Source: Dryas octopetala (taxonomy: Eukaryota; Streptophyta; Magnoliopsida; Rosales; Rosaceae). Taken from it: 64,000 nt of DNA. Numbering within the stretch: the stretch's first letter is position 1; each line of letters starts with the position of its first letter. The notes under the pieces are model-generated. The model was not told the origin of the DNA. It made no database searches and was given only the letters and a program-made list of their open reading frames with translations. A program made the position numbers and the translations under genes. Location of the stretch: NCBI GenBank assembly GCA_963921425.1, contig OY992839.1, positions 3,288,501-3,352,500 on the forward strand, given 5' to 3'. Of this stretch, positions 1 through 13,368 are shown piece by piece.

Positions 1-65
1 CAACTAATATCATCTAGAAAAAAAGTATACAAATTTTATCAGCATCAATTGTGGGTTAGCACTTC

Positions 66-3000
66 ATGGGTTATGTTTCATATTATGAATCTCACCCTTC
101 TATTATTTTTCCTAATAGTAGGAAGCATACCTATGTAAGCTGCAAGGCTGTTCTATTTCCAATGCAGAAGCTCACTGCTCCTGGCTTCTCAAATTTTAAA
201 GTTAGTCCTTTTATTGGGGAGGATTCCTTGAAATGTACTTGCTTGGGGTCTTTAGTAGGCTCTGATGGCGCAACAGCCTCTGATTGGGTACCTGTTGTTG
301 ATCAAGTGCTTCTGATGGCCAGTGTATTTCTCACATATATGGCTGGAGTAATTCCTGGTCACAACTCTAGTCCAACTTTTCGAAAGGATATCTCCAATGA
401 CAATGTGGTTCCTGAAACCTCAACCGCTTCTGGTAGGTAAGGGTAAGCATGTCAAAAGTTTGAAGGTTGAATTCTGTGTCCTTCTTAAATTATTTCTGGG
501 TAAATGACATGAGTGCCCATTGGAGATTTACCCCTGGATTTCACCCTCCAGCCTTATTCTCAATGGGGATTAGTGCCATCAAGCCCGAAAGCTATTGGCA
601 TTGAGCTGTGTTTTTTCCAAATGGATGATAAATTTTCTTATTTAAAGATGCTTTTTTTTTTAGTTAGTTGATGTGTATTTTCTGTAATTGCAGTGAAACA
701 AAGAAGGATGACTCAGCAAATTCAGGTTATGCCTTGGATGCAGTGAAAAGGAAACTTTTAGATTCTCTTGAAGCTTTTGAACGTGGAGGTAATTTGGGAA
801 ACAGGGTCCTTGAACATGAAGGAAATAGTACAAAGCGACCTTTAAGTTTGAATGCTGTTGCTGACGGTCCAAGATTAAGATTGCTTTGGGCATCATTTCA
901 ACGAATTGAGGAAGAGGTAAGTACTACCTCCTCTGTCATGCTTTGCTTTGGTTACTTTGCTATAATTTTTTTTTATCCTCTTTCTTTTCTAAGAAAAATA
1001 TTGCATTTCACTTAATTGAACAAGCCCTGTTTCAGTTTTGAAAGTGCTATTGGGAAAAAAGTTTTCTTCTTTTTCATTTTTTCATGTACTTGCAAGATAA
1101 ATAAGAATTCTTTGCTTTTCCTCTTTTATTCATAATAATTGATTGATACAAAGTTATGCTAATTTCCTTTATATATATATATATATATTTTCTTTGCATG
1201 TGATCTAACTAAGTCAAACAGATGCGTCTATAAAGGAGCTATTTTCATACATGTCCATATTGGTTGCAAATAGTAAACATAATTATCTGATATTTTTTGT
1301 TTCTTCAAGGAAAACCTTCTATAAAGGAGCTATTTTCATATATGTCCATAGTGGATGCTGATAACAAACATATTAGGATTAGATAGTTTTGAGTTTCTTG
1401 AGTTATATTTTAATGTGCTGATAATATTTCTCTAATATTTGTTTTATAGGTCAATAATATCACAAATTCTGAAACTTCTAACTTGGATGATTGCTTGACG
1501 GATTTTTCTGCTGTTATACGAAAGTCCTGTCAGCCTGTATGCATGAACTGGCTAGAAACGGAACTTCATGTTTTAAACAGCAAGCCTAACAAGGTATTTT
1601 GGATTAATTATGTTTCCCTCTATATTTTTGCTGCAAGCACATTTAGATAAAATTCTCTTATTCTGCAATCCATTCTGGTCAGGCACTTGTTTTGCTGATG
1701 GATGAAAAGTTAAATGGAGACAACACTGTTTTACAGAACATCAAGAACTCAGGCAAGGCGGATCTTTATGCAGAATTAATGTGCTTTCTCAGTTTTGGTT
1801 CTCTCAGGTAAGTTCAGTTATGATTGTCTATTATCTTGGCTTTGTTGTTCACAACTGGTCAACTAATCATCAGGCTTCTGCCATGTTTGCAAATATGACA
1901 ATGTTTGAATTCTTATCTTGGCATTTCAGAATTCTTCCGCAAATCTAGATTCTACAGCTTTGCAAGATATGATTTTCTTAGCTTCAGTCAATGGAAGCAA
2001 GCACCAACAATTTACTAGTTTTGGCATATTTGAATACAAAAGTTTTGGGATTTAAATACATGAGTCATAATATGGCTTCAAGAACTTCTACTAAAGCAAT
2101 TCAAGAAAAAGGATAAGACTCATTGGTGAAGAAAAAGTAATTAGTTATGACATAAGGTTGATTATGTTGTCACTTTATTAATGGAATGGAGGTATTGTTA
2201 AACTTGAAATTGTCTATGATGTGTAGTTTACTATCATACTTTATTTAATGTCATCATGTGCTATAATTACCATGATGGTACTTACTGGTGATGAATAGTT
2301 AATGATTTTTCATATTTCTGTTGCATATCGAGAATAAATTAATCTTATTAAGTGCATTTTATGTTAGATTCTAGATTAACATCACAGCTTTTTGATACAT
2401 TGCAATTTGTAATTACTCTGTGTTTTACCTTGATTGGGACACTTATTGTTGTACCTTTATTTGTCTTGTCAGAGAGGGTTGCTGTTATGACAGTAGCCTC
2501 TTTATGACACATGGAGTTTCCATACTGGAAGATTTGGTGATAACTTTAGCAGATGGGATAGTAAGCATATATTTGGAGCTTATTTCTGTTGACAGTGATT
2601 TCTCAGATGAAATGGATAGCCTGTCTTTTGCACTGTGCACTTTGTCAACACGGGCACTTCAACGATTACGAAATGAGGTACGATTGACAATTTCTTCTGT
2701 AGGGTTACCAGTGTGATCATAGACTCTTAAGCATAGCAGGCATATTTGGTTTTTTTCCCCATTTTGATCTGCTCTCACTCACTCTCAACCCCACCCCCTA
2801 ATGTTTAATTAAGAGATCGACTGATTGCTATATCATCAAACCAAGTTGGATTCTCGTTTGTCTTTTTTAGTTTCTTGTATGCTACGCTATTGAGCTTGTA
2901 CCAAGGCATCACATTTTCATTCTTAACATCTGCTTTTCTGGAACTTTATTCTAAATATCATTTGGTCACAAATGAGGAAATTATTGGCTGGTGTACTTGA

Positions 3001-4513
3001 CTTCCTTGAATAGCCTATATGGTGTAGATGTGGTTTGTAGGTAGGGAGTGAGTTGGTTTACACATTGTATTATAGTTTAGTTTGATGTTTGAACTTTTGG
3101 AAAAGAAAAAAGTTCCCAATTTTCACCAAGACATGCCGTTCTTATCAGGTGGCTTTGTACCAATGGTTGTATCAAAATGTGGAGGCAGTTGCATCAATGT
3201 ATGAGGATCGATTTGACTTATGGACATTTCAGAGCCAACTAATCGAGAAATTAGACAATAGCTGGACTGAAAATTATAGTTGGTGGAAGAGGCTTACTCA
3301 GAAAAAATCTGAAACTGTGTCGTCAACGTTACATCAGGTTGCCATAAGCTGCTTCTCTATGCCTGTAAAGCGAACAAAGGAATTAAGGGCCCTTACAGGG
3401 TGGTACGCCCTTTCCCTTTGCCTCATTTTTCTCATCCTTTCGTGGATTCCAAATAACTTTGGCCATTACCCTGTTGGCTAATTACTCTTGGAATAATTTA
3501 ATACGGAAGAAATTATTGCACCTATCTGTCATTTTTCACCTGTTAAGAGTGATGGCAATTAGATAATATTGATCTGTATTCTTTCCCCATGAGAGAGAAC
3601 TTTTGAGCTGGCTTGCTTCCATGAGGCTAGAAATAGGTGGTTGATCTGTACTCCCCTCATCAGTATATTAGGGAACAACCAAATACTTAACCATCTTATG
3701 GCATAGAAAATGGATGGAATGGACAGAAAAACTTATTAGAAACGAGCATTAGGAAATTCTTTAGGTGAAGAGGTGCTATTTGAAAAGGGTTGATCATGTA
3801 TAAAGTAGAACCATAATAGTGCACTTGAGTTGGTTCTACCAGGTGCTTGGGGAAGGCCAGTGACTTAATAAACTTGGTATTATAGGATTGATGATCATGA
3901 ATTATTGGAATATATGGTTTTGACCACTTGAGGCAGCACATTCATTTTGTGTTTCCCTATTGGTGTTGAACTCAAACTGTGTTTTTTCAGTGACCTTGGA
4001 AACCACAGGTGATCCCAGCTTATATATTCCCCTATCTATATAGAAAATCAAAAGCATCTCGTATTAAACTGACAGGGGTGGACTTTTAGACTAGAAGAGA
4101 CATGATAAATAGATAAACAAATAAATTTCAAATCACTTGTCATATATGTTTCTTTTTACACATTAATTCATTTCATCCATGAAACTTTTCTTCCTCTGAA
4201 GCTGGAGCATGAGCCAAAGCTGCTTGTCCGTAGTGCCATTCTGTTTTTCCATCTTATCCAAAAAGTATTTGATCTTTCGTGGTTTGTTATGCACTCACAT
4301 AATATGAGTTGCCTTCTCATCCATCACTAATTTTTTAATTGCAGGAGGTATTATTTCAGCCTACTCCTTGAGCTATCTGACATTAGTATGCCATTGATTA
4401 GAGCAGTAGTTGACAAAGTCAGCAAAGCTCTCTCATTTTTTCTTGTTGACCTGATTGGGAGGTCACTAGGACTCATTTATACTGGAATTAGGCAGTCTTT
4501 GCGATGGAAGTGA
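66..4513 (+). CDS. Ycf55/DUF3685-like protein, probably plastid-targeted
   Basis: Seven exons join in frame to about 496 residues: 66-436, 694-916, 1450-1593, 1683-1807, 2473-2677, 3149-3402 and 4345-4513, all with GT-AG introns. An in-frame stop at 57-59 precedes the first ATG, so 66 is the likely start unless an upstream exon is spliced on at the AG at 58-59. The first ~45 residues are rich in Ser, Lys and hydroxylated residues with few acids, which fits a plastid transit peptide. The C-terminal half has a conserved-looking stretch (VALYQWLYQNVEAVASMYED) and ends in a Gly-rich amphipathic segment, LIGRSLGLIYTGIRQSLRWK. Both resemble, from memory, the cyanobacterial/red-algal plastid Ycf55 (DUF3685) family, whose function is unknown. 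The family assignment is a recollection not tested by a search; the gene model itself is firm. Confidence 0.7.
1227..1350. repeat. two-copy direct repeat in intron 2
   Basis: A ~33-bp unit beginning tctataaaggagctatttt occurs at 1227-1259 and again at 1318-1350 with one mismatch. The period is 91 bp, inside the second intron of the Ycf55-like gene. Confidence 0.7.
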
Positions 4514-7185
4514 TAGACGGGTGTATGAAGACTTTCATCATTTTTTTATATGCAGAGTTGATTAGAAGAATGTAAATTAGAATATCTCAGATTGAAATAT
4601 TCAGTTTTGTTTGGGCCACTTGAGGCACCCCTACCCATTGGTTAACAATATGAGGTTCACAATAAATTTAATGTTAGCATCAATGCTGACAACATATTGT
4701 TTTCCATTGTGCAAATTATATGGGAGATTTTAAAATGATTTCATGCATGCTTTAAGTATGTATTGGAACATGGGAAATTTCATTTGGCCAATCTGGAATA
4801 ACAATGTGAAATTCCCTTATGTCCATTTAATAGAAGGTTTTGTTCTTTACCTTCTCCCCCCCATATTCTTTGTTGTGTCCTTGTGTGGTTATGTTTTCTT
4901 CGTTTTTTCTTTTTTGGTTGGGCGGGGGTGGGGGAATTGGGGAACTGGAAATGCTACCTATATATTTCAGTCCATTAGAAGCTCCGAGGTCCGCTAGATC
5001 TATGGACAAATAGCAATATAATTGATTTAGAACTTTCCTATCTCATTATCTCTTGAAAATCTCCACATCACAAGTATCTGGTTGGATTCAGCCTCTATTT
5101 AGCAAAAAGGGGTTCTGGTGTGAAAGAGATTACTAGATAAGCTAGCTACCAGTACATTTTTCCTGTACATTTTGGTGAAAAAGATGTATGTTTCGAATGA
5201 AATGAAGTTGTTGCCTTGGTCACCAACTCACCAAGTTGTTAGTGATGCTTTTTTGCCTGTGCATTTGTGCTACAATTCATGGGCGGTCATCGCGACTGTT
5301 TATTGAATATATTATAGTTTTAGAAAGAAAGTGAGTGGAATATGATAAATTTCTCTGAATATATCTACTCAATGGTTTGCCTCACCATATTCTATATATG
5401 TCATAAAATATTAAGTCTAAACTGGCTTGTGGTTTATCACTTAAATGTTCATGAAGAAATGGTGGGAACATGAATGTGAGAAAATGACTGGCACATAATG
5501 ACATTACTTTTCAGAAGATCACAAAAGCAAAAGTTTATTTCAGAAGATAATCTTTGTGCCCTACCATCTTTACACCGTAATCTTTTTTTGGTTAAGAAAC
5601 TTCTTATTAGACGCTAATCAATTCATTGTGTCCACACCTTTTTATAAAGCAAGGTTTCCCACTTTGAGCCTTTTACCTTTTAACTCGCCTAATTATGAGG
5701 AGGAACATTATTGAGAAAACTTAGGTAATCATGGCCAAATTAGGGCCTCTGTGCACTAATTTGGAACAACTCAATCCCTTAGTGACAGCCATGCAATTGT
5801 TGGCTTGAGTTCTAGATCTCTAGCAAATTGGGGTATGTAGAGGCTTTTCATTTGAATTCAAGAGACCATATGGCTTCAAGAACTGTGTATCCCTCCTTTT
5901 GAGAAAAACCGATAAAACTTGTGTACGTACACCCAGTCAACTATGTTGGGCTCTCACACATGAAGTGTGAGATCCAATACCATCTCTTGTGAAAACACAA
6001 CATAGTATGCAAAAAAACGTACACAAGTTTTTCCCCTCTTTTCCCCATTTTGTTTCTCTTGCTCATAAAATTGCAGTGTCTTATGGGTTTCTCTAGGTGT
6101 ATCATATGACTGTTCCAATTCACTCAAAATTATGCAGCACAAGCACACATGTTATATATCTAATCTGCCCACCAATGCTAGATAGCATTATTGATTGGGA
6201 AGCCCAAGTTGAACAAGATAGCCAGAGAATGCAACAAAGGAGGAGAAAAAGGCATTGATTAAAGGGTCGAGGAAGCATCACTATCCAAGCAAAACAGTAA
6301 GAAATTAAAAAACCTTATTATTATTATTTTTTCTTTTATGTTAATGAACGGATAGATATCACTTAACCATACAATAGGGCAAAAAACCTTTTATTAGCTA
6401 TGATTGGACAATTATAAAGAAAAGGTTGGATATATATTATTGTATTATCTGTGGACCACACTGGTTTTTGGCTACTTTCTTACCTTTAATGCGTGGTTGC
6501 CTGGTGAAAAGAACCATACATGAGACCAGTCGGGCAATATGGAACTGTATCGATTTGATGTTGATTATGAATCTTGATATGCAAGTTTGATCTGATTAAA
6601 AGAAGAGGAGGAAAAATTCTCAATAATTATGTTCATTTTCTACTGCCATTTATCATGATCATATATATTAGCATTATTCTGAAATATAGGGTAATTGTAA
6701 TAATTCTATTAGCAATAGCATTCATCATTTAGCTTATTGTATTCTAAATTGAATATTTTAGTCTTTGTATACTCACTTTATGAGTGTCGGAATTTAAAAT
6801 GAAGTGTCAATAATGATGCTCTAAAACATTATTTATACTCATTTATAGGAGCACCAAATAACACTGTCCTTACTTATTTGCGCTCTTACATAAAAATATG
6901 AAAGTGCAAGAGGAGAGCGGGAATATCACTCCCCTAATTTTAGCCATCTGATTTTTGACATAATAAAATACCCAAGAAGTAGAATTAAAGTATGATTTAA
7001 TACTATAGCTCACTTTTTCATTGTTATTTATTTAATTGTTTGTTTACTTGATAAATTACTTCCCCACTATAAGTTGGAATTTTCCAAGAAAAAGAGGGAT
7101 TTTTCAAATACCTTTCAGCCTTTTGAATTAAAAATAAAGATTACCCATCAACAAAATAAATATGTATTATATACTGTATGTTTAA
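4514..7185. other. intergenic, no gene seen
   Basis: The sequence is AT-rich with only short open frames lacking plausible family similarity. A small inverted repeat (cttgtgtacgt near 5918, acgtacacaag near 6019) could form a hairpin with a ~90-base loop. No other structure stands out. Confidence 0.6.
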
Positions 7186-7604
7186 GGCTTAGTTTGGGAT
7201 TGCTGTGAGAAAAAACGGTTGTGAAGTAAAGCAGCTGTGAAGTAAAGTCAGTTGTGAAGTATAACAGTTGAGTGTTTGGTAAATTATATTTTCAAAAGTG
7301 TTGTGAGTATAAAAAACAGTATGAAGGTGTTTGGTAAATTGTAATGTAAAACTGCTGTGGCTATTTATAATTACTAAATTGAGGATATTATGGGTAAAAC
7401 AAAATTTTCATTGTTGTTGTGATTCACTGCAGCTTTCAAAAGCAGCTACAAACTTGCTTTCTATTTTTGCTGTGGGGAGTTGAGAATTGTAGGACAAAGC
7501 ACTTTTTTATTTTTTTTTATCAAACACCAAAACTGTTGTAGGTAATTGAGAATTGTCATCCACAGCAGCTTTTGAGTCGTCCACAACAATCCCAAACGGG
7601 ACCT
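7186..7604. mobile_element. MITE with GTTTGGGATTG terminal repeats
   Basis: The ends carry inverted repeats: GTTTGGGATTGCTGTG at 7192-7207 and its complement cacaacaatcccaaac at 7582-7597, with one mismatch. The interior is non-coding with several degenerate repeats of the type agctgtgaagtaaag and agtgtttggtaaatt. The size (~0.42 kb) and ends fit a non-autonomous DNA transposon, possibly of the hAT group. The target duplication is not clear. Confidence 0.65.
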
Positions 7605-9388
7605 AAACTATATGCATGGGATGGAGACGTCCATTAATTGCAAGGACTGCCCATACAAGTAATGGCCATCATATCATATGTCCTTGTTCTCCTCCCATAT
7701 TTGACCAATCTTGCTTATAAAACAATACCCAAAGAGATTTGACTATAATTGTTTGACTGTGTGATCCAAAAGTTAAAGGCATTATATATGTAATACGGCT
7801 GGAAGGAAGGTGAAGCAAAAGGTAGCAATAGCCACTCAGCAAAGAAAAATACAAAGTAATATATATTTTTATTTATAATCTAATACCCAATATATTATTG
7901 ATAACTTTTTTTTTTGGCCAAGATATTATTGATAAAATTAAAGATAGAATAAGGGTAGCCCCATACCTAGAGTTGTCCACCGCATCTATTAATTCTGTGA
8001 AGGGAAATGTTTGGGAAGCAGGAAGTGTTAATTATTAGTTTCTGCCTTTAAAGATGAATTGACCAAACACTGTTTGGTTTTGAGTAACATATATAGCTGA
8101 TGGCACCAAATTTAAAATACTTGAAAAATCACCAAACACTAACATGCCAAAATAGCACATTTTTGGCATTTATGCAAGTCATGGACCATTCACCATTAAT
8201 GGATTAAGCTAAGCTTCTCAAATGTGTTATTCAAATGAACAGTTCATACTATAGACTATTTAAGAGAATTATACTACACACTTAATTTGTCAACTTGGAT
8301 ACACCCGGTCAAGTGGCCCAAACGTACTGAACAAACAAAAAACTGATCAAAAGCTTGAAACATATATGGTGGGTAGGGTTCTGTTCTGACATTAGACACG
8401 ACCCATTACTAATTAATCTGACTGAATAGATGACCTTACAACTGGTTTTGTATAGTGGGGTACAGCTGATTAAATAAAGTAACAGGCTAGGCTAAATGTA
8501 CTTATCCATGCTCTGATTAATTATAAGTTTATGATCGACCATAATTACCTACTGCTAGAAATAATGTGACAAGATAGCTTGGACAACAGATATAAGAAAC
8601 TTAGATATAATTATATATAACTGATGCAGATATATGAGTATATGATTGTAAAATAACAACAAAGAAAGGAAAAATGGGGAACAAAAATTGCATTTTCCTT
8701 TGATCCCCTTCATTATTTGAATTTAATATATTTAATAACTAGATAATATTCTCTTAGTGCAATACTTTAACCACCTGTGTTTTTTTTTTTATCTGATTCT
8801 ACATAATGGAGGGCCTAATTATTATTTATTTTTTGGTATGTTCTCTTTTTTATTGTAAAAGTTGAATTTTGTAACTCTTCCATTAGACTAATAGATTCTT
8901 GGAATGCAATTGCATGATTTCAACGATAAGAGGTACTCTTATTCAATGATCGATCAGTTGCCTCTTTAACTGGTTTGTTTGTTGGAGAACCTTCAAGCTC
9001 CTATATATAAGTGTTGAGTCAGTGAGTAATATTTTCACATTGTCCACATTATATATAAGTGGGAAAAGAATAAGAAGAAATATAAGATGGTGGAAACCAA
9101 TTATATATATGCTTTTACAAGTGATTCCTTACGCCAAGGAGCTAGTGGTTACTTTGGACATTCCCTTCCCACCTGAAAATGGGAATTTATTTGACTATTT
9201 AGTAGAGGCAAAGAAAAGAGGAACTTAATTAAAGTATCAGATACATATATAAAGGTTGAGCAAGTACTAGAATCATTCAGATTACTGACTACATACATAT
9301 TCTTGCTTTAGCATGTGATTTCTTGGGTCACATCCATGAAATGTATCACCCCTACTACCTCTATTTAGATGCCATGCATTAGCCTCTC

Positions 9389-9460
<72 letters not shown>

Positions 9461-12400
9461 ACGCAATATGAATCTTAATTAATTTGTAACTCAATGTAGG
9501 GCTTGGAGAGAACTTTTTTCTCTAAACGTGAAGGGTCTTTTTAGGGGAAACAACAGTATCGATCTTTAGATAAAACCTATATTAAAGAGTAAAGACAACC
9601 CACAAGATGATATTAGATTAAGGTTGAGAGCTTACCTCAGTTTGTTGACATTTTGATTTTTGAGCAAAGACAAGCAGTGTGGTACGGGTTTTGGGTTTGC
9701 TGCTAGCTTACAGTTAATGACCTAACCCAAAGAACAGATACATTAATATATATGGAGGCTGTCTTGTCTCTGTCCCTCTTTGAGATATTGAAAATTTATA
9801 ATGAAATCTTGATTTATGCATGTTTGTTGTTAACTTACATCAGCTAATGTGCTAAAATAAAGTTTCCAAGGTCCACCCTATTGACTTTTGGGTTTTGGCC
9901 CCAGATGTCATGGAAGCATATCACATGGCCGGGCTATACGTTTCTTGGGGAGGCAGAGATTGAGTTCATAGGAGAAGGGGGGTTTGATGCTTTCTTCTTG
10001 AATATTTGTTTGTTGTAGCCTACTTGTAGGTAGACTTTGGCTCAAGCATGATATATACCAGAAGTGTTTTCATGGTAATGAAGCTATATGTGTGTGTTAT
10101 CCTTTTCTTACCAAACAAAGAAAGGACTAATTACTTTCTCAAAGTGAAGCAATTATATGATCTGCTTTGCTTAAGAAACAGAAGTCAGAAACTTGACCTT
10201 ATATCGATAAGGTGGGTGGGAAGTTGGTATGGATCACAGTGTTGATCAATCAGTCTATAGTGGTGCCACATTATGGTTTGAAAGTTGCTTTTGTCATTTC
10301 TATATTTAGATGGACATCTTTACCCCCTTGTGTTTTCCCATTCCTCTAATTAATTGTCCTACTCTAATGTGTATACATGTAGATATATAGGTAATGTTAT
10401 TTAATTGTTAGAATGTTACAGTATGAGACTTGTGAATATGAATTATGCATTCAATTAAGAATCAATTTTATGAAATAATTTAAATTAATAACAGCATATA
10501 TACTACTTTGTCTGACAACATATATATATATGTATATATATACTATGCACTCCACACATGTTAATTAATATTTTTACTATATTTTTTTAGTTTGTTCTTA
10601 TTGTTTTATAACTTTTCACCACTCTTTTCACGTTTTAAGGTATTGGAGTGTCTTTTTTTATTTTTTAAATTTTATTTTAATACTTATATTTTACAACTAT
10701 ATATATGTACTTTCATTTATTAGGTTGTTTTAATGTGACTATTTTGTTGAATAAAAGGTATTTTAGATAAATTTATTTTTGGTGAAGTCTATAAACACCA
10801 AATTTTTTTTCTTCTGACTTTATAATAGTAAAGATATTAGCCACTTCTATAGCAAGTTCATAGTTGACTCAATTTGTGTTTTCGTTTAAAATTTAGCATT
10901 TATAATTTAACTCTTAGATTTTGGGCCAACCCTTATCATAATAAAGTCATTGACAACTCGTTGTTGGAAAAATAAAAACTTATAACAAGTATATTTATAA
11001 TATTACGGTAAGACGGCCACACACAAAAAATTTAATATGCGTGTGTCAAAAAGTTCAAAAAAGAGCTAGGAAGGACCCCATCAATGCTCATCTGATTTTT
11101 TTTAAAGAGGAGATGAGCAATATTATATTAATGGATTGTGGCATGGTTAACGTGGTTGCTTCTGTCATGGAGCAGTTAACGGCTATGGAAGCAATCAAAA
11201 TAATTTGTTATTATTACAGAGATTAATTAACTTAATTTATTTCTTGTAAAAGTCATAGACTCATAGCCCATATATATATATGAACATGATATCTGAAGGG
11301 GAGGTTAGGGGTAGATAGGTACCCCTCTGGTGGGACTTGGTAAGGACATAAACGATAAACATTGATTATATGCAGTAAATTACGAAGATAACCTTAACGT
11401 ACCATCCCTCTCTTGACCATGTTACCGAGGTAGTGGGGACCCATGCACACCCATCATGGGAGACATACATGTCTCTCCCCATACATGTCTCTCGTTGGCC
11501 TCTTTCTTTCACTAGCGCTCTCTCTCTCTCTCTCTCATATAATATAATTTAAAAAAATTTAGAATTTAGTCTATTTTATGAGTTTTTTTTATACTAAAAT
11601 CGATAGAGATTTAGGGTTTTTAATTAAGTCATTTTATTTTTCTTTAATGGATTTATGTTAGGTTTTAACTTCGAGATTTTGAGCGGATACAAAGTCCACT
11701 CTACACCCTAAAAAGGAAAATACCCTTCAAATCGGGAAAGAACTTTATTATAAATTAAAAAGACTTTATTATGAATTAAAATTTTTTTTTTATAAATTAT
11801 TATAAATTAAAAAAAATTTCTTATAAATTTTAAAACACCTCAATCTCTATTTAAAAACTATTTTTTAAAAATATCTAAGCCTAATTCTCTCTAATAATTT
11901 ATATATATACACACCAGATGATATATGACTCATGAGACAAGCAGTAATTGATAGAGAATACGATGCTTTGCTTTCCGTGTGCTTTTTCCAAATTTGTTTC
12001 CAAAACCCAAAATTTTTATACACACCAACACACCCACCCACAGATAAAGCGCTTGCTGGCGCTTCTTAATGTTGTAAAAATGTTCTTTCATTAGACAATT
12101 TGACATAAAACAAAATAAGATACTATGTGGTCTGATTGAATTTGATTATTGACTAAGTTGATTTTTGTATATATGAAAGTAATACTATATGGTAAGATAA
12201 GATTACCCCTTAAATATTACGTGACATGTGAGGTCTACTTGCTATATCAATTATTATGATTAGTTGATAATTAACATTATCATATAATGTGGTTTACTAA
12301 TATTAATTAGTTTGAAAATATTATCCTTTAGTATTATATTGAGATATATTTTATATTGCCAATTGTGGTGGCTTTGTAGTCCATGCCAAAATTTGAGTGT

Positions 12401-12700
12401 GCAAGTCACGCAAGAAGGAAGGGAGTGAATCAATTTCTCTCCATGAAAAGAAAATTATGCAAAGAACAAAATCAGTATATTTTTCCTTTCTTAGGGTTCT
12501 CCAAGTCAAAGAAAGATTTCTTGAGGAACCGGCCAAACAGGAAAAAGCCACCACCTCCCTCTTTCTCTGTGATGCCATTGCCTTTTTTTCCTTTCAAGAT
12601 TCTTTAATATTTGATTTGTACAAGACTAATTTGTCCATGTCAAATAAGATTTAACAGAGGACAGTTTGGTAAATTCCTTGACCCATTCCAAGCACCTCAT
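7605..12700. other. intergenic, no gene seen
   Basis: AT-rich spacer. Short frames at 9022-9228 (TTG start), 10048-10245 and 11041-11226 show no recognisable domain. The stretch includes AT microsatellites near 10518-10545 and a short CT run at 11517-11537. Regulatory DNA of the downstream CLE gene may lie here but cannot be delimited. Confidence 0.55.
9383..9459. repeat. (CT)n microsatellite
   Basis: A nearly pure CT dinucleotide tract of about 77 bp with one TATC interruption near the 5' end. The RERERE frame read on the minus strand is an artefact of this repeat. Confidence 0.95.
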
Positions 12701-12702
12701 TT

Positions 12703-12712
12703 CATATATACT
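12703..12712 (+). promoter_or_regulatory. possible TATA box of the CLE gene
   Basis: catatatact lies ~330 bp upstream of the proposed CLE start codon and ~105 bp before the CT tract. A transcript starting ~30 bp downstream would carry the CT tract in its leader. This is a position-based inference; other TATA-like strings exist in this AT-rich region. Confidence 0.35.
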
Positions 12713-12813
12713 TCCATGTTAAGCTTGGCTCTTTCACTTTGGCTACCTCTCCTCATACAAATGTGTATCGAATTTCAAAACCTACTTTCCATTCACTTTT
12801 GCTGAAGCTTCTC

Positions 12814-12942
<129 letters not shown>

Positions 12943-13038
12943 TTCTCTTTGTCTCTCCCTTCTTAGTAGCTTTGGTGCTGGTTCATGGATATTGAACCCT
13001 TGTGGGCTCTTGGGGGGTGGTTTCTTGTTCCAAATTGC

Positions 13039-13368
13039 ATGGCAACACCTAAAACATCATCATCCATTTCTGAAATCCACACCAAATTGCACCCTTTGAT
13101 TTTCTTTCTTGCCCTTGTTTTCATTTTCCTTCTTCTTGTTTCTCCAATATCAAACCCCACAAGCACAAACCCATCATCAATGGCACTAATCACTGGCAAA
13201 AGGCTTCTCTTGGAGCCCTCAGAATCAACCATGTCTACAACAAATTTGAACCCAAAGAAAGCCCAAGACTCTCACAGTACTTCTTCTTCTTCTTCAGCTT
13301 CCACCAGAAGAGAGTTTGGAGCTGAGGCTCATGAAGTTCCCAGTGGTCCAAACCCCATATCAAACTAG
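13039..13368 (+). CDS. CLE41/CLE44: CLE peptide precursor, TDIF type (CLE41/CLE44-like)
   Basis: A single exon of 109 residues. The last 12 codons before the stop (13330-13365) encode HEVPSGPNPISN, identical to TDIF, the dodecapeptide made from Arabidopsis CLE41 and CLE44. TDIF is secreted by phloem cells and perceived by the receptor kinase PXY/TDR; it suppresses xylem differentiation and promotes cambial division. A hydrophobic secretion segment (LIFFLALVFIFLLLV) lies at about residues 20-34. A variable, Ser-rich region follows, and REFGAEA directly precedes the peptide, as in the family. I chose the ATG at 13039 (MATPKTSSS) because it gives family-like length; an in-frame ATG at 12985 would add 18 residues. 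Prolines 4 and 7 of the peptide are the known hydroxylation sites. Confidence 0.93.
   Translation: MATPKTSSSISEIHTKLHPLIFFLALVFIFLLLVSPISNPTSTNPSSMALITGKRLLLEPSESTMSTTNLNPKKAQDSHSTSSSSSASTRREFGAEAHEVPSGPNPISN

Noticed and set aside
9022..9228. 68-codon frame after a TATA-like string
   Set aside because: It starts with TTG rather than ATG and I recognise no family; it is probably chance in AT-rich DNA.
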